This document shows, piece after piece, positions 33,741 through 41,769 of a stretch of DNA of 64,000 nucleotides (position 1 is the first letter of the stretch; each line of letters begins with the position of its first letter). This stretch comes from DATCLS01 sp036563805 (GTDB lineage Bacteria > Actinomycetota > Acidimicrobiia > Acidimicrobiales > VFJN01). The notes below the pieces were generated by a model that worked only from the letters and a program-made list of their open reading frames with translations, did no database searches and was not told the origin of the DNA. A program made the position numbers and the translations under genes. The stretch lies in the NCBI GenBank assembly GCA_036563805.1, contig DATCLS010000053.1, positions 70,230 to 134,229 of the forward strand. The letters run 5' to 3'.

Positions 33741-35095
33741 TCGTCGGTGGGGAGGTCGACGGGCGGCCCGGGGTGGACGTCCGGGTGGACGGCGACCGCG
33801 TCGCCGAGGTCGGGCCGGGGCTGGCCCGGGCAGCGGGCGAGCCGGTCGTCGAGGCCGACGGCGGGGCGGTCATCCCCGCCCTCCACGACCACCACGTCCA
33901 CCTGCGGTCGCTGGCCGCCTCCCGGGCGTCGGTGCGCCTGGGGCCGCCGGCGGTCCGCGACCGGGCCCAGTTCACCGCCGCCCTCCGGGCCGCGGCCGCC
34001 GACGCATCGGACGGCGCCTGGGTGCGGGGCGTCGGCTACCACGAGTCGGTGGCCGGGCCGCTCGACCGGGCGGCGCTCGACGCCGTCGTGGCGGACCGGC
34101 CGGTGCGGGTCCAGCACCGCAGCGGCGAGCTGTGGGTCCTCAACTCGGCGGCGCTGCGGGCGGTCGGGCGCCCGAACCACGGGTCCGGCCGCTTGTGGCG
34201 GGCCGACCGGTGGCTGGCCGATGTCGTCCCCCGGGTCCCGCTCGACCTGGACGCGGTGAGCCGCGAGGCCGCCGCCTGCGGCGTCGCCGGGTTCACAGAC
34301 GCCGACCCCGAGCGCACCCAAGCCGACCTCGACGCCCTGGCGGCCGCGGCCCGGGCCGGCGAGCTGCGCCAGCGGGTCGTGGCGATGAGCGCCGGCGGCC
34401 TGGACGTGGACGCCGGCGTCGGGCTGGCGGCCGGCCCCCGCAAGCTGCTGCTCGACGACGCCACGCTGCCGCCGCTGCCCGACCTGGCCGCCACGATCGC
34501 CGCCGCCCACCACCGGGGCGAGCCCGTGGCCGTGCACTGCGTGACCCGCGCCCAGCTGGTGGTCACGCTGGCCGCCCTGGACGACGCGGGGCCCCGGGCT
34601 GGCGATCGCATCGAGCACGCCGCCGTGGTCCCGCCCGAGTTGCGGGACGACATGCGCCGGCTGGGCGTCACGGTGGTGACCCAGCCCCACTTCGTGGCCG
34701 AGCGGGGCGACGAGTACCTGACCGACGTCGACCCCGCCGACCGGGACCTGCTCTACCCCTGCGCCTCGCTGCGGGCCGCCGGCGTGCCGGTGGCGGCCGG
34801 CTCCGACGCCCCGTTCGGGCGGCCCGACCCGTGGGCGGCCATGCGGGCGGCCGTCGACCGGCGGACGGCCTCCGGGGCCGTCGTGGCCGGGACCGAGCGG
34901 GTGGCGGCCCGCGCCGCGCTCGGGCTGTTCCTCGGCCGGCCGGACGCCCCGGGCGTCGAGCGCCGGGTCGAGCCCGGGGAGCCGGCCGACCTGTGCGTGC
35001 TCGACCGGCCCCTGGCCGCCGCCCTGGCGGCGCTCGCGCCGGACGCGGTGGCGGTCACGATCGCCCGCGGCCGCATCGTGGCCGACAACCGCTGA
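33734..35095 (+). CDS. YtcJ-like amidohydrolase
   Basis: Metal-dependent hydrolase of the amidohydrolase_3 group. VIPALHDHHVHLRS supplies the first metal-binding HxH, PVAVHCVTRAQL and RIEHAAVVPPE later His ligands, and AAGSDAPFGRPDPWAAM the terminal Asp. The C-terminal cap has EPGEPADLCVLDRPL. It is 453 residues, shorter than many YtcJ proteins (about 540), with a compact first cap region. GTG 33734 overlaps the CoA-transferase stop by seven bases, so the two are co-translated, but no shared pathway is evident. Substrate unknown. Confidence 0.85.
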   Translation: MLIVGGEVDGRPGVDVRVDGDRVAEVGPGLARAAGEPVVEADGGAVIPALHDHHVHLRSLAASRASVRLGPPAVRDRAQFTAALRAAAADASDGAWVRGVGYHESVAGPLDRAALDAVVADRPVRVQHRSGELWVLNSAALRAVGRPNHGSGRLWRADRWLADVVPRVPLDLDAVSREAAACGVAGFTDADPERTQADLDALAAAARAGELRQRVVAMSAGGLDVDAGVGLAAGPRKLLLDDATLPPLPDLAATIAAAHHRGEPVAVHCVTRAQLVVTLAALDDAGPRAGDRIEHAAVVPPELRDDMRRLGVTVVTQPHFVAERGDEYLTDVDPADRDLLYPCASLRAAGVPVAAGSDAPFGRPDPWAAMRAAVDRRTASGAVVAGTERVAARAALGLFLGRPDAPGVERRVEPGEPADLCVLDRPLAAALAALAPDAVAVTIARGRIVADNR

Positions 35096-35447
35096 CCCGC
35101 CCCGGCCGGCCCGTACCTCGCCGGGCCGGACCACGGCGGCCGCCCGACCCGCCGCTGGCACCGTGGCCAGGCCGTCGCGACCGCCCGGCGGTCCGCCGGC
35201 GGACCGGCGCCCGCCGGTCGTCCGGCGACGCCGCGCCGCGGCCCGGCGGGTGGCCCCGCCGGGGTAGGGGGCCCGGCGCCGTCGGCGGCCGAGGACTGGT
35301 CGGCGGCCCGGCGGCCGGCGAGCACCGCCACCAGGTCGTCGACCGCCGGGTCGGGCGCTCGTCCAGCCCTCGGGCGGCGAGCGTGTCGTCCCGTGCCCCG
35401 ACACCGCCCCGGCGTGATCATCGGGGCGGCGCCAAGTCGGGCCGGCT
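35096..35447. other. gene-free, GC-rich interval
   Basis: 352 bases between the convergent amidohydrolase and alpha/beta-hydrolase genes. I see no gene supported by family similarity, a ribosome site or a motif. It is rich in GGCC/CCGG inverted repeats that could form stems, such as GGTCCGCCGGCGGACC near 35191. A minus-strand open frame from about 35420 is long only because stops are rare at this base composition. A decayed remnant cannot be excluded. Confidence 0.6.
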
Positions 35448-35981
35448 TCAGGGCACGTCGGTGTCCCGGGCCCGCTCGACGAACGCGCGGACGTCCTCGG
35501 GCAGGACGTAGCCGCGCAGCGACGAGAACAGGGCGGCGATCGCCACCCGCCAGACGTAGCCCTCGTGGCTGGCGTACAGCTCGGACAGCACCGGCTCGGG
35601 GGTGGGCGACGGGTCCTGCCCCTCCTGGCCGTCCCACGGGTCGGCGTCGCCGTTCCACGGGTCGCGGGCGCCGGCGAGGAAGCAGAAGCCGCTGCCCCCG
35701 CTGCCGCTGGGCCGGGACCCGCTGAGGGTCCGGGTGGGCACGGTCACGTCGGGCAGGCGGATGCCGCCCCGGGCGAGCCCGGTCTCCGGGTCGCGCACGA
35801 CCTGCCCGTCGACCACCTCGATGCGGGGCCCACGGGGCGCCGGCCGTCCGCTGCGCACCCACCGGTCGAGATGGCGCACGGCGGCGCTCAGCGCGAACGA
35901 CTGGGGGCCGTCGTTGACCGGCGCGCCGCCGCAGTCGAGCTCGCCGACGATGGTCGTGTCGACGTGGGCGGTGCCGGTCAC
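35448..35981 (-). CDS. C-terminal part of a frameshifted alpha/beta hydrolase (Abhydrolase_10-like)
   Basis: A 177-residue frame that continues the family alignment of the upstream gene after a one-base shift. It begins with VTGTAHVD, whose His6 is the expected catalytic His, and continues with NDGPQSFALSAAVRHLDRWV and the C-terminal FVERARDTDVP. It has no nucleophile of its own and would not be a functional hydrolase alone. GTG 35981 overlaps the upstream TGA as GTGA, so re-initiation could still make it as a separate chain. If a G is restored in the TGGAGG stretch near 35982-35987, both parts fuse into one protein of about 537 residues. Confidence 0.8.
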   Translation of the reverse strand: MTGTAHVDTTIVGELDCGGAPVNDGPQSFALSAAVRHLDRWVRSGRPAPRGPRIEVVDGQVVRDPETGLARGGIRLPDVTVPTRTLSGSRPSGSGGSGFCFLAGARDPWNGDADPWDGQEGQDPSPTPEPVLSELYASHEGYVWRVAIAALFSSLRGYVLPEDVRAFVERARDTDVP

Positions 35982-37063
35982 CTCCAGATCCGCAGGTTGC
36001 GCCCGTCGGGCTGCTCGTGGAGGCCGGACGGTGCCCCGTCGGCCCGGGGCACCACGTCGGTCTCGGTGTTGAACAGCAGCACGGGTTCGCGGCGGTCGGT
36101 GCGGAACCGGGCCACCGGCGTCGGGACGTCGCCGCCGGGGATCGACGGCGTCGGCGGGCTCCCGGGCGGTCCGGGCTGCGACAGCGGCGCGGCCCGGCTG
36201 GCGCTGTGCACCAGGAACCCGTCGAAGACCCGCACCTGCGGGTGGACGGCGTTGACGTAGGTGACCAGCCGGCCGGCGGACTGCGACTCGCCGTCGGCCA
36301 ACAGCCGCTCGACGTCGTCGGTCAGGTCGCCGAGCGGACGGGGCCCGCTGTCGGGCGGGTCGGTGAGGGCCCGGGCCGCCTGGGAGTAGATGTCGTAGGA
36401 GAAGGCGTCGCCCGGGTGGGCGAGCTGGGCGTAGCGGGGCTGGCCCCGCAGGAAGTCGACGCCCACCGCCTGGGCGCTGACGCCGACCCAGGCGTAGCCC
36501 CGGCGCAGCAGCTCATCACGGGTGAACACCCAGTCGACCTCGACGTCGAGCCCGGCCGACACGTTGACCCACTCGACGACGACCGTGCCGTTGAAGTCGG
36601 TCGGGTCGGTCGGCCGCCGGACGAGCGCCCGCGTCACGTACGGCGCCGTGGCGTCCGGGTTGAGCCGGGCGTTCCAGCGGCCGTCGTCGCCCCACTCGCC
36701 GTCGTTCAGGTAGGCGCGGGCGGTGCCGGCGAGGAAGAACTCCTCCTGCGTGTAGCCGGCCTCCTCCCAGTCGACCGGCGGCGACGCCGTCCAGGGATCG
36801 CCGGCCACCGGGCCGGTCACGGTGGGGACCGGCACGTCGTCGGCGGGCCGGCCCCGGCCGCCGGATCCGTGGTCGCCCCCGAGGCCGCCACCTTCGGGCC
36901 CGCCGGACCGGGCGGACCCGCCGGCCGCCGGTTCCTGGGCGGCCGCCGGACCGGGCCCGGCGGCGATCAGGCCGGCCACGGCCACGCCGAGGCCGAGGAC
37001 GGCGGCGAGCACGCGCCGGCGCAGGCGCCGGCGGCGCGGTGAACGGGTGGACTCCTGCCCCAT
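35978..37063 (-). CDS. N-terminal part of a frameshifted secreted alpha/beta hydrolase (Abhydrolase_10-like)
   Basis: A 361-residue frame with an N-terminal signal sequence: twin-rich basic start RRRRLRRR, hydrophobic core VLAAVLGLGVAVAGLIAA, and PAAAQ cleavage region. A Gly/Arg linker leads to the hydrolase domain with RPTDPTDFNGTVVVEWVNVS, the nucleophile region DGESQSAG (Ser260) and LLFNTETDVV with the acidic triad residue. It ends abruptly after LRIWR where homologues read LRIWExxGTAHxD. The missing His lies in the next frame. Extracellular esterase activity on an unknown ester is the family expectation. Secretion plus a split triad makes a sequencing error, a fresh mutation or slippage the options. 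Confidence 0.82.
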   Translation of the reverse strand: MGQESTRSPRRRRLRRRVLAAVLGLGVAVAGLIAAGPGPAAAQEPAAGGSARSGGPEGGGLGGDHGSGGRGRPADDVPVPTVTGPVAGDPWTASPPVDWEEAGYTQEEFFLAGTARAYLNDGEWGDDGRWNARLNPDATAPYVTRALVRRPTDPTDFNGTVVVEWVNVSAGLDVEVDWVFTRDELLRRGYAWVGVSAQAVGVDFLRGQPRYAQLAHPGDAFSYDIYSQAARALTDPPDSGPRPLGDLTDDVERLLADGESQSAGRLVTYVNAVHPQVRVFDGFLVHSASRAAPLSQPGPPGSPPTPSIPGGDVPTPVARFRTDRREPVLLFNTETDVVPRADGAPSGLHEQPDGRNLRIWR

Positions 37064-37203
37064 CGGATTCCTCCCCCGGAGTCGGGACGATCTCCGAGCC
37101 CCGCGACAGCTCGGCTGACCCGCCGAGTCTCACCCGACGTAACCAGTCCCGGCAACCGATCCCGGAGCCGCCGCCCAGCCGGGGCGGGCCGCCCGGCCCG
37201 GCC

Positions 37204-38154
37204 TCAGTCTAGGCTGAACGGTCCCCGGCCCATCTGGTCCCGGACGGTGACCACGGGCGGGTTGGTGAGCGTGCGGCGCTGCCAGTTGCCGCCGTCGACC
37301 ACCAGCGTGTGGCCGGTGATGAACCGGGCGTACGGCGAGGCCAGGAACGTCGCCGCCCACCCCAGCTCGCGCAGCCGCCCGACCCGCAGGGCCGGCTGGC
37401 AGGCGTCCTTGTCGTGGGTGCGGTCGAGGTTGCCCCGGATGTCGGCGGTCATGTCCTCGTGGGGGAACAGGCCCGGGACCAGCCCGTTGACCTGGATACC
37501 GTACGGCCCCCACTCGACCGCCAGCGTCTCCACCATGTTCTTCACGCCGGCCTTGGCCGCGGCCGAGTGGGCGAAGCCCGGGCCGCCGGTCCAGGCGTAG
37601 GAGGCGCCGACGTTGACGATCGAGCCCGGCGTCCCGGCGGACAGGTGGCGGCGGGCGAACTCGCGGGCGCAGAAGAACGTGCCGTTGAGCGTGATGTCGA
37701 CGACGGTGCGCCAGGCGTTGGGCGACATGTCCTCGGCCGGGACCGGGAAGTTGGCGGCGGCGTTGTTGATCAGCACGCCCGGCAGGGCGAAGGCGGCCTC
37801 GGCCGCGTCGAAGGCGGCGGCCACCTGCTCGGGGTGGCGGATGTCGCAGGCCACGGTGGTGACCGGGGCGCCGAGCTCAGCCATGGCCCGCTCGCCGGCG
37901 GCTCGGTGCTCCTCCTTGCGGCTGGCGATCACGATGGAGGCGCCGAGCCGGGCGAACTCGGTGGCGATGGCCCGGCCCAGGCCGGTGCCGCCGCCGGTGA
38001 CCAGCACGGTCTCGCCGGCGAACGTCTCGGCCGGCAGGGCGGAGGCGCCGGGGGGCGGCGGCTCCGGCAGGCCGGGCAGCGCCGGCGCATCGGGTGCCGC
38101 GGGCTCCTCGGACGACCCCGCGGGCTCGGGTCCGGTCGGTGTCTGGTCGGTCAT
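37204..38154 (-). CDS. short-chain dehydrogenase, 2,4-dienoyl-CoA reductase-like
   Basis: NADP(H)-dependent SDR. A Pro/Ala-rich N-terminal extension of about 45 residues precedes the Rossmann motif TGGGTGLG at 53-60. NNAAANFPVPAEDMS follows. The active site is of the dienoyl-CoA reductase kind: Tyr186 (GASYAWTGG) with Ser197 and Lys201 (HSAAAKAG) rather than the usual YxxxK. It would let unsaturated acyl-CoA with even-position double bonds enter beta-oxidation. It is 316 residues. The neighbouring crotonase gene ends three bases upstream, so the two form an operon read from the 38940 side. Retinal or steroid SDR activity is less likely. Confidence 0.86.
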   Translation of the reverse strand: MTDQTPTGPEPAGSSEEPAAPDAPALPGLPEPPPPGASALPAETFAGETVLVTGGGTGLGRAIATEFARLGASIVIASRKEEHRAAGERAMAELGAPVTTVACDIRHPEQVAAAFDAAEAAFALPGVLINNAAANFPVPAEDMSPNAWRTVVDITLNGTFFCAREFARRHLSAGTPGSIVNVGASYAWTGGPGFAHSAAAKAGVKNMVETLAVEWGPYGIQVNGLVPGLFPHEDMTADIRGNLDRTHDKDACQPALRVGRLRELGWAATFLASPYARFITGHTLVVDGGNWQRRTLTNPPVVTVRDQMGRGPFSLD

Positions 38155-38157
38155 CCC

Positions 38158-38940
38158 TCAGCTCCCCGTGTAGCGGGGCTCGCGTCCCTCGGCTCGGGCG
38201 GCCCGCATCTCGGCGTAGTCGTCCGAGCGGTTGATGAACGTCTGGGCGATCAGCTCTTCGGCCATCGAGCTGCGGATCTCCGGCTCGGCCAGGTGGTTGA
38301 GCACCCGCCGGGCCATCTTCACGGTCACGGCCGGGGTGGCGGCGATGCGCTCGGCCATCTCCCGGACCGTGGCGTCCAGCTCGTCGCGGGGCACGACCCG
38401 GGACACGATGCCGTGGGCGTAGGCCTCGGCGGCGTCCATGCGCCGCCCGGTGAGGACGAGGTCGGCGGTCACCCCCGGCCCGCAGATCTGGAAGAGCCGG
38501 CCGACGCCGCCGGTGTCGGGGATCACGCCGTGGGTGGTCTCGGGCAACATGAACCGGGCGTCCTCCGCGGCGACCCGGATGTCGCACAGCAGCGCCCGCT
38601 GGAAGCTGGCGCCGATGGCCCAGCCCTGGATGGCCACGAGGATGGGGGCGTCGAGGTCGAAGATCTGCTGGATGCCCCGGTGGCCGCGGGTCATGAGCTC
38701 GTGGTGGGTCATGTCGACGGCGCCGCCGCCGATGGCGGACACGTCCCGCCCCGACGAGAACGAGTGGCCCTCGCCCCGCCAGATCACGGCCCGCACGTCC
38801 CGGCGCTCCTTCAGCTCGCCGAGGATCTCGAAGAGCCGCTGGTCCATCGCGTCGGTGAAGGCGTTGCGCTTCTCCGGGTTGGCGTTCGTGATGACGGCGA
38901 TGGGCCCGTCGATCTCGAGCGTGACATCCCCCTCGGACAT
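38158..38940 (-). CDS. enoyl-CoA hydratase/isomerase family protein
   Basis: Crotonase-fold enzyme of 260 residues. GHSFSSGRDVSAIGG and GWAIGASFQRALLCD are the CoA/oxyanion segments. FMLPETTHGVIPDTGG provides Glu in the first catalytic position and Asp in the second, compatible with isomerase or hydratase chemistry. ATG 38940 is chosen over the in-frame ATG 38976 because the longer form crosses the palindrome at 38961-38975. It leads a two-gene operon with the dienoyl-CoA reductase-like SDR, which fits oxidation of unsaturated fatty acids. The operator upstream is shared with the divergent PadR gene. Confidence 0.9.
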   Translation of the reverse strand: MSEGDVTLEIDGPIAVITNANPEKRNAFTDAMDQRLFEILGELKERRDVRAVIWRGEGHSFSSGRDVSAIGGGAVDMTHHELMTRGHRGIQQIFDLDAPILVAIQGWAIGASFQRALLCDIRVAAEDARFMLPETTHGVIPDTGGVGRLFQICGPGVTADLVLTGRRMDAAEAYAHGIVSRVVPRDELDATVREMAERIAATPAVTVKMARRVLNHLAEPEIRSSMAEELIAQTFINRSDDYAEMRAARAEGREPRYTGS

Positions 38941-38960
38941 GGGGCGACGGTACGGCGAAC

Positions 38961-38975
38961 TGAAACCTGGTTTCA
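38961..38975. promoter_or_regulatory. palindromic operator between crotonase and PadR genes
   Basis: TGAAACCTGGTTTCA is a perfect inverted repeat with seven-base arms around a central T. It sits in the 93-base divergent interval, 21 bases from the crotonase start and 59 from the PadR start. It is a candidate site for the PadR protein or for an unlinked regulator of the crotonase-SDR operon. Confidence 0.55.
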
Positions 38976-39033
38976 AGCCGGGGTCGGGCCCCGGCCTGGG
39001 GTCGCGGTCCCCCGGGGTGGGAGGATCTGGGGC

Positions 39034-39675
39034 ATGCGCGACGAGTCGGCATTGCCGGCGACCAGCTACGCCGTCCTGGGCCTGCTGTCGTTCGGGCGCG
39101 AGCTATCCGGCTACGAGCTCAAGAAGTGGGCCGACCACAGCCTGCGCTTCTTCTACTGGAGCCCGGCGCTCAGCAACATCTACACCGAGCTGCGGCGCCT
39201 CGAGGCCCGAGGCTACGTGGAGGCGCGGACCGTGGCGAAGGACGAGCTGCGCAACAAGCGGCAGTTCGCCATCACGCCCGCCGGCCGAGCCGCGCTGGCG
39301 GCCTGGGTCGAGGGCCAGGCCCCGGCCCCGCTCGTGACCAAGGACCAGCTCCTCCTCAAGGTGTGGGCCGGCCACATCGTCGAGCGGGAGCGGCTGACCG
39401 AGCTGGTGGCCGCCGAGGAGCGGGTGGCGGCCGAGACGGTGGAGGCCGTGCGCTACAGCCTGCGCCGGGCCGACCGCTTCGGCTACAGCGACCTCGTCGA
39501 ACGGTTCTGCCTGCGGATGAGCGAGGCCCGGCTGGCCGCCCTGGCCGAGCTGCGGGAGGGGCTGGCGGCCGGCGGTGCCCGTGGGGGCGCCGGGGACGCG
39601 CGCGCCGCCGAGGACGCGGAGACCGCCGAGGGCGCCGGGGCCGGCGGCAACGCGGAGGCGCGCTCGGCGGATTGA
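39034..39675 (+). CDS. PadR family transcriptional regulator
   Basis: Winged-helix repressor of 213 residues. The DNA-binding domain spans about 8-90: TSYAVLGLLSFGRELSGYEL, then LSNIYTELRRLEARGYVEA and RNKRQFAITPAGRAALAAW. A helical dimerisation region (about 100-190) follows, as in the VanR/AphA-type C-terminal domain. The last 25 residues are a low-complexity Ala/Gly/Glu tail. ATG 39034 has GGGAGG about 10 bases upstream. Palindromes lie on both sides, at 38961-38975 and 39670-39689, the latter over its own stop codon. It may control the LLM oxidoreductase, the crotonase-SDR operon, or both. Confidence 0.9.
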   Translation: MRDESALPATSYAVLGLLSFGRELSGYELKKWADHSLRFFYWSPALSNIYTELRRLEARGYVEARTVAKDELRNKRQFAITPAGRAALAAWVEGQAPAPLVTKDQLLLKVWAGHIVERERLTELVAAEERVAAETVEAVRYSLRRADRFGYSDLVERFCLRMSEARLAALAELREGLAAGGARGGAGDARAAEDAETAEGAGAGGNAEARSAD

Positions 39676-39689
39676 ATCTAGACTCAATC
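39670..39689. promoter_or_regulatory. palindromic operator before the LLM oxidoreductase gene
   Basis: GATTGAATCTAGACTCAATC is a 20-base inverted repeat with one mismatched pair, centred on TCTAGA. It covers the PadR stop codon (TGA 39673-39675) and lies 48 bases before the LLM start. It differs in sequence from 38961-38975, so the two are probably bound by different proteins. Confidence 0.55.
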
Positions 39690-39737
39690 CAGTCGCGCTT
39701 GCGTCGAGCGATCGAGCCGCCGTCAGGGGGGAGACAC

Positions 39738-40712
39738 ATGACCGGCTGGACCCTGCACTTCGACATGCGCGCCCCCGACTTCGGGGCGCCCGGGCCCGAC
39801 CTGTACGGCGCCGCGCTCGAGATGGCGAGCTGGGCCGACGAGCGGGGCGTGACCGCGCTCGTCACGTCCGAGCACCACGGGGAGAGCGACGGCTTCCTGC
39901 CCAGCCCGCTGGTCATGGCCGGGGCGCTGGCGGCCCGCACGTCGCGGGCCGTGATCAGCGTCAACGCCCTCGTCCTGTCGCTGCGCGACCCGATCGCCGC
40001 CGCCGAGGAGGCGCTGGTCGTCCACCAGCTCTCGGGCGGCCGCCTGGCCATCACCGCGGTGCCGGGCTACGTGCCCGAGGAGTTCGCCATGTTCGGCATC
40101 GACTACGCCGAGCGGGCGGACAGGTTCGAGCGCCACGTCGCCGCCTTCGTCGCCGCCCTGTCGGGCGAGCCGTTCGAGCACGACGGCCGGACCGTGCGGG
40201 TCACGCCCGGGCCGGTGGGCGGCGCCCGGCCGATGGTCATGCTCGGCGGCTCGACGCCGGCCGCCGCCCGGCGGGCCGCCCGCCTGGCCGACGGGTTCGC
40301 GCCGCCGCGGCCGGACGACCGGCTGCGCGACGTCTACCTGGCCGAGTGCGCGGCCGCCGGCCGGGAGCCGGGCCTCGTGGTCATGCCGCCGCCGTTCATG
40401 TCGATCTTCGTCGCCGAGGACCCCGACGCCTACTGGCACGTGCTCGGCCCCCACGCCCTGCACGAGCTGCGCTGCTACGGGCGGTGGGCCCGCAACGACC
40501 CCGCCTCGCCCTACCGGGACATCGACGACGTGGCCGCCGCCCGCGACTCGGGGTTCTACCGGGTGCTGACCCCCGACGAGTGCATCGCCCTTGGCCGCGA
40601 GCTGCCCGACGTGGGCTTCCTGTTCAAGCCGCTCATCGGCGGCCTGCCGCCGGAGCACGCCTGGACGAGCCTCGAGCTGTTCGCCACCAAGGTGCTCCCG
40701 GCCCTGGCCTGA
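39738..40712 (+). CDS. LLM-class flavin-dependent oxidoreductase
   Basis: Luciferase-like monooxygenase or F420-dependent reductase of 324 residues. Typical features are ALVTSEHHGESDGFLPSP near residue 40, AAEEALVVHQLSGGRLAITA and MLGGSTPAAARRAARLADGF. Flavin (FMN) or F420 cannot be separated from sequence alone; actinobacterial homologues often use F420. ATG 39738 has GGGGGGAG five bases upstream. It is a single gene directly under the 39670-39689 palindrome, next to a PadR gene. Its role in the acyl-CoA clusters may be a Baeyer-Villiger or hydroxylation step, which is inference. Confidence 0.88.
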   Translation: MTGWTLHFDMRAPDFGAPGPDLYGAALEMASWADERGVTALVTSEHHGESDGFLPSPLVMAGALAARTSRAVISVNALVLSLRDPIAAAEEALVVHQLSGGRLAITAVPGYVPEEFAMFGIDYAERADRFERHVAAFVAALSGEPFEHDGRTVRVTPGPVGGARPMVMLGGSTPAAARRAARLADGFAPPRPDDRLRDVYLAECAAAGREPGLVVMPPPFMSIFVAEDPDAYWHVLGPHALHELRCYGRWARNDPASPYRDIDDVAAARDSGFYRVLTPDECIALGRELPDVGFLFKPLIGGLPPEHAWTSLELFATKVLPALA

Positions 40713-40783
40713 TCGGCCCGGCGACGCCCCCCGGGTGCCGGCGGCTCGGTGCCGGTGCCGCGGCGGCCCGCGACGCCCGGCCG

Positions 40784-41761
40784 TCAGAGCGTGGCGGCCA
40801 CCGCCTCGGCGGCCTCGTCTACCGAGCCGAGCTGCGTGTCGTGCAGCAGCGTCCGCTTGAGGAACAGGTGGGGGTCGGCCTCCCACGTGAAGCCGATGCC
40901 GCCGTGCACCTGGATGCATGCCTTGGCGTTGTCGTGGGCGGCCCGGCCGGCCAGCGCCCGGCCGGCGGCCACCGCCCGGTCGGGGTCGCCGACCTCGGGG
41001 CGGTCGGCGGTCACGGCGCCGGCGTGCACGGCGGCCCGGGCCACCTCGGCGCGGGCGAACATGTCGGCCAGGATGTGCTTGACGGCCTGGAACGAGCCGA
41101 TGGGCCGCCCGAACTGGCGGCGGTCCTTGGCGTAGGCCACGGCCAGGTCGGTCGTCGCCCCGGCGATGCCCACCAGCAGGGCGGCGGTGAGCAGCGACCC
41201 GGTCCGCCGCCACTCCCGGGCCAGCTCGGGCCCGCCCAGCGACCGCCCGCCACCGTCCGGCAGCTCGTCGACCAGCGCCAGGGGCGTGGTCGGGTCGAGC
41301 GGCTCGGCGACCGCCCGGCCGGCCAGCCCGGCGGCGTCGAACGCGGTCACCCCGTCGTCGTCGAGGACCAGCACGACGTCGGCGGACTCGGCGTGCTCGA
41401 CCAGCAGCGGCCGCCCGGGCCACCGCTCGACCAGCGTGGCCACCACCTCGCCTTCGGCCACCCCGTCGACGGCGCCGTCGCCGGCGCCGGCGGCCAGGAA
41501 CGACGCCACGACCGGCCCGGGCGCGAGCGCCCGGCCCAGCTCCTCGAACACGACGGCGGCGTCGGCCAGGCTCAGCCCGGCCCCACCCGCCGCCTCGGGC
41601 CGGGTCAGCGCGAACACGCCGAGACCGGCCAGCTCCCGCCACCGGTCGCGGTCGAGCCCGTCGCCGGCGGCGCGCACGACGTCGAGCGGGAACCGGTCGG
41701 CGCAGAACCGGCGGACCATGTCCCGCAGCGCCAGCTGGTCGTCGTCGAGGTCGAAGTCCAC
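40784..41761 (-). CDS. acyl-CoA dehydrogenase, short subunit of a probable heteromer
   Basis: FAD enzyme of the acyl-CoA dehydrogenase fold, 325 residues, shorter than the usual 380-400. N-terminal helices (DFDLDDDQLALRDMVRRFCA) and the C-terminal helical domain (AYAKDRRQFGRPIGSFQAVK, HDNAKACIQVHGGIGFTWEA) are intact, but the middle beta domain is reduced. This is the pattern of the non-catalytic partner in the alpha2beta2 dehydrogenases of mycobacterial sterol degradation. GTG 41761 has AGGAG five bases upstream. It follows the longer dehydrogenase by eight bases in one operon with the double CoA-transferase. Confidence 0.88.
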   Translation of the reverse strand: MDFDLDDDQLALRDMVRRFCADRFPLDVVRAAGDGLDRDRWRELAGLGVFALTRPEAAGGAGLSLADAAVVFEELGRALAPGPVVASFLAAGAGDGAVDGVAEGEVVATLVERWPGRPLLVEHAESADVVLVLDDDGVTAFDAAGLAGRAVAEPLDPTTPLALVDELPDGGGRSLGGPELAREWRRTGSLLTAALLVGIAGATTDLAVAYAKDRRQFGRPIGSFQAVKHILADMFARAEVARAAVHAGAVTADRPEVGDPDRAVAAGRALAGRAAHDNAKACIQVHGGIGFTWEADPHLFLKRTLLHDTQLGSVDEAAEAVAATL

Positions 41762-41769
41762 GGACGCTC

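Noticed and set aside
35096..35447. Minus-strand open frame suggesting a small gene or remnant in the gap
   Set aside because: Composition is explained by lack of stop codons at this GC content; no motif, ribosome site or family pattern.
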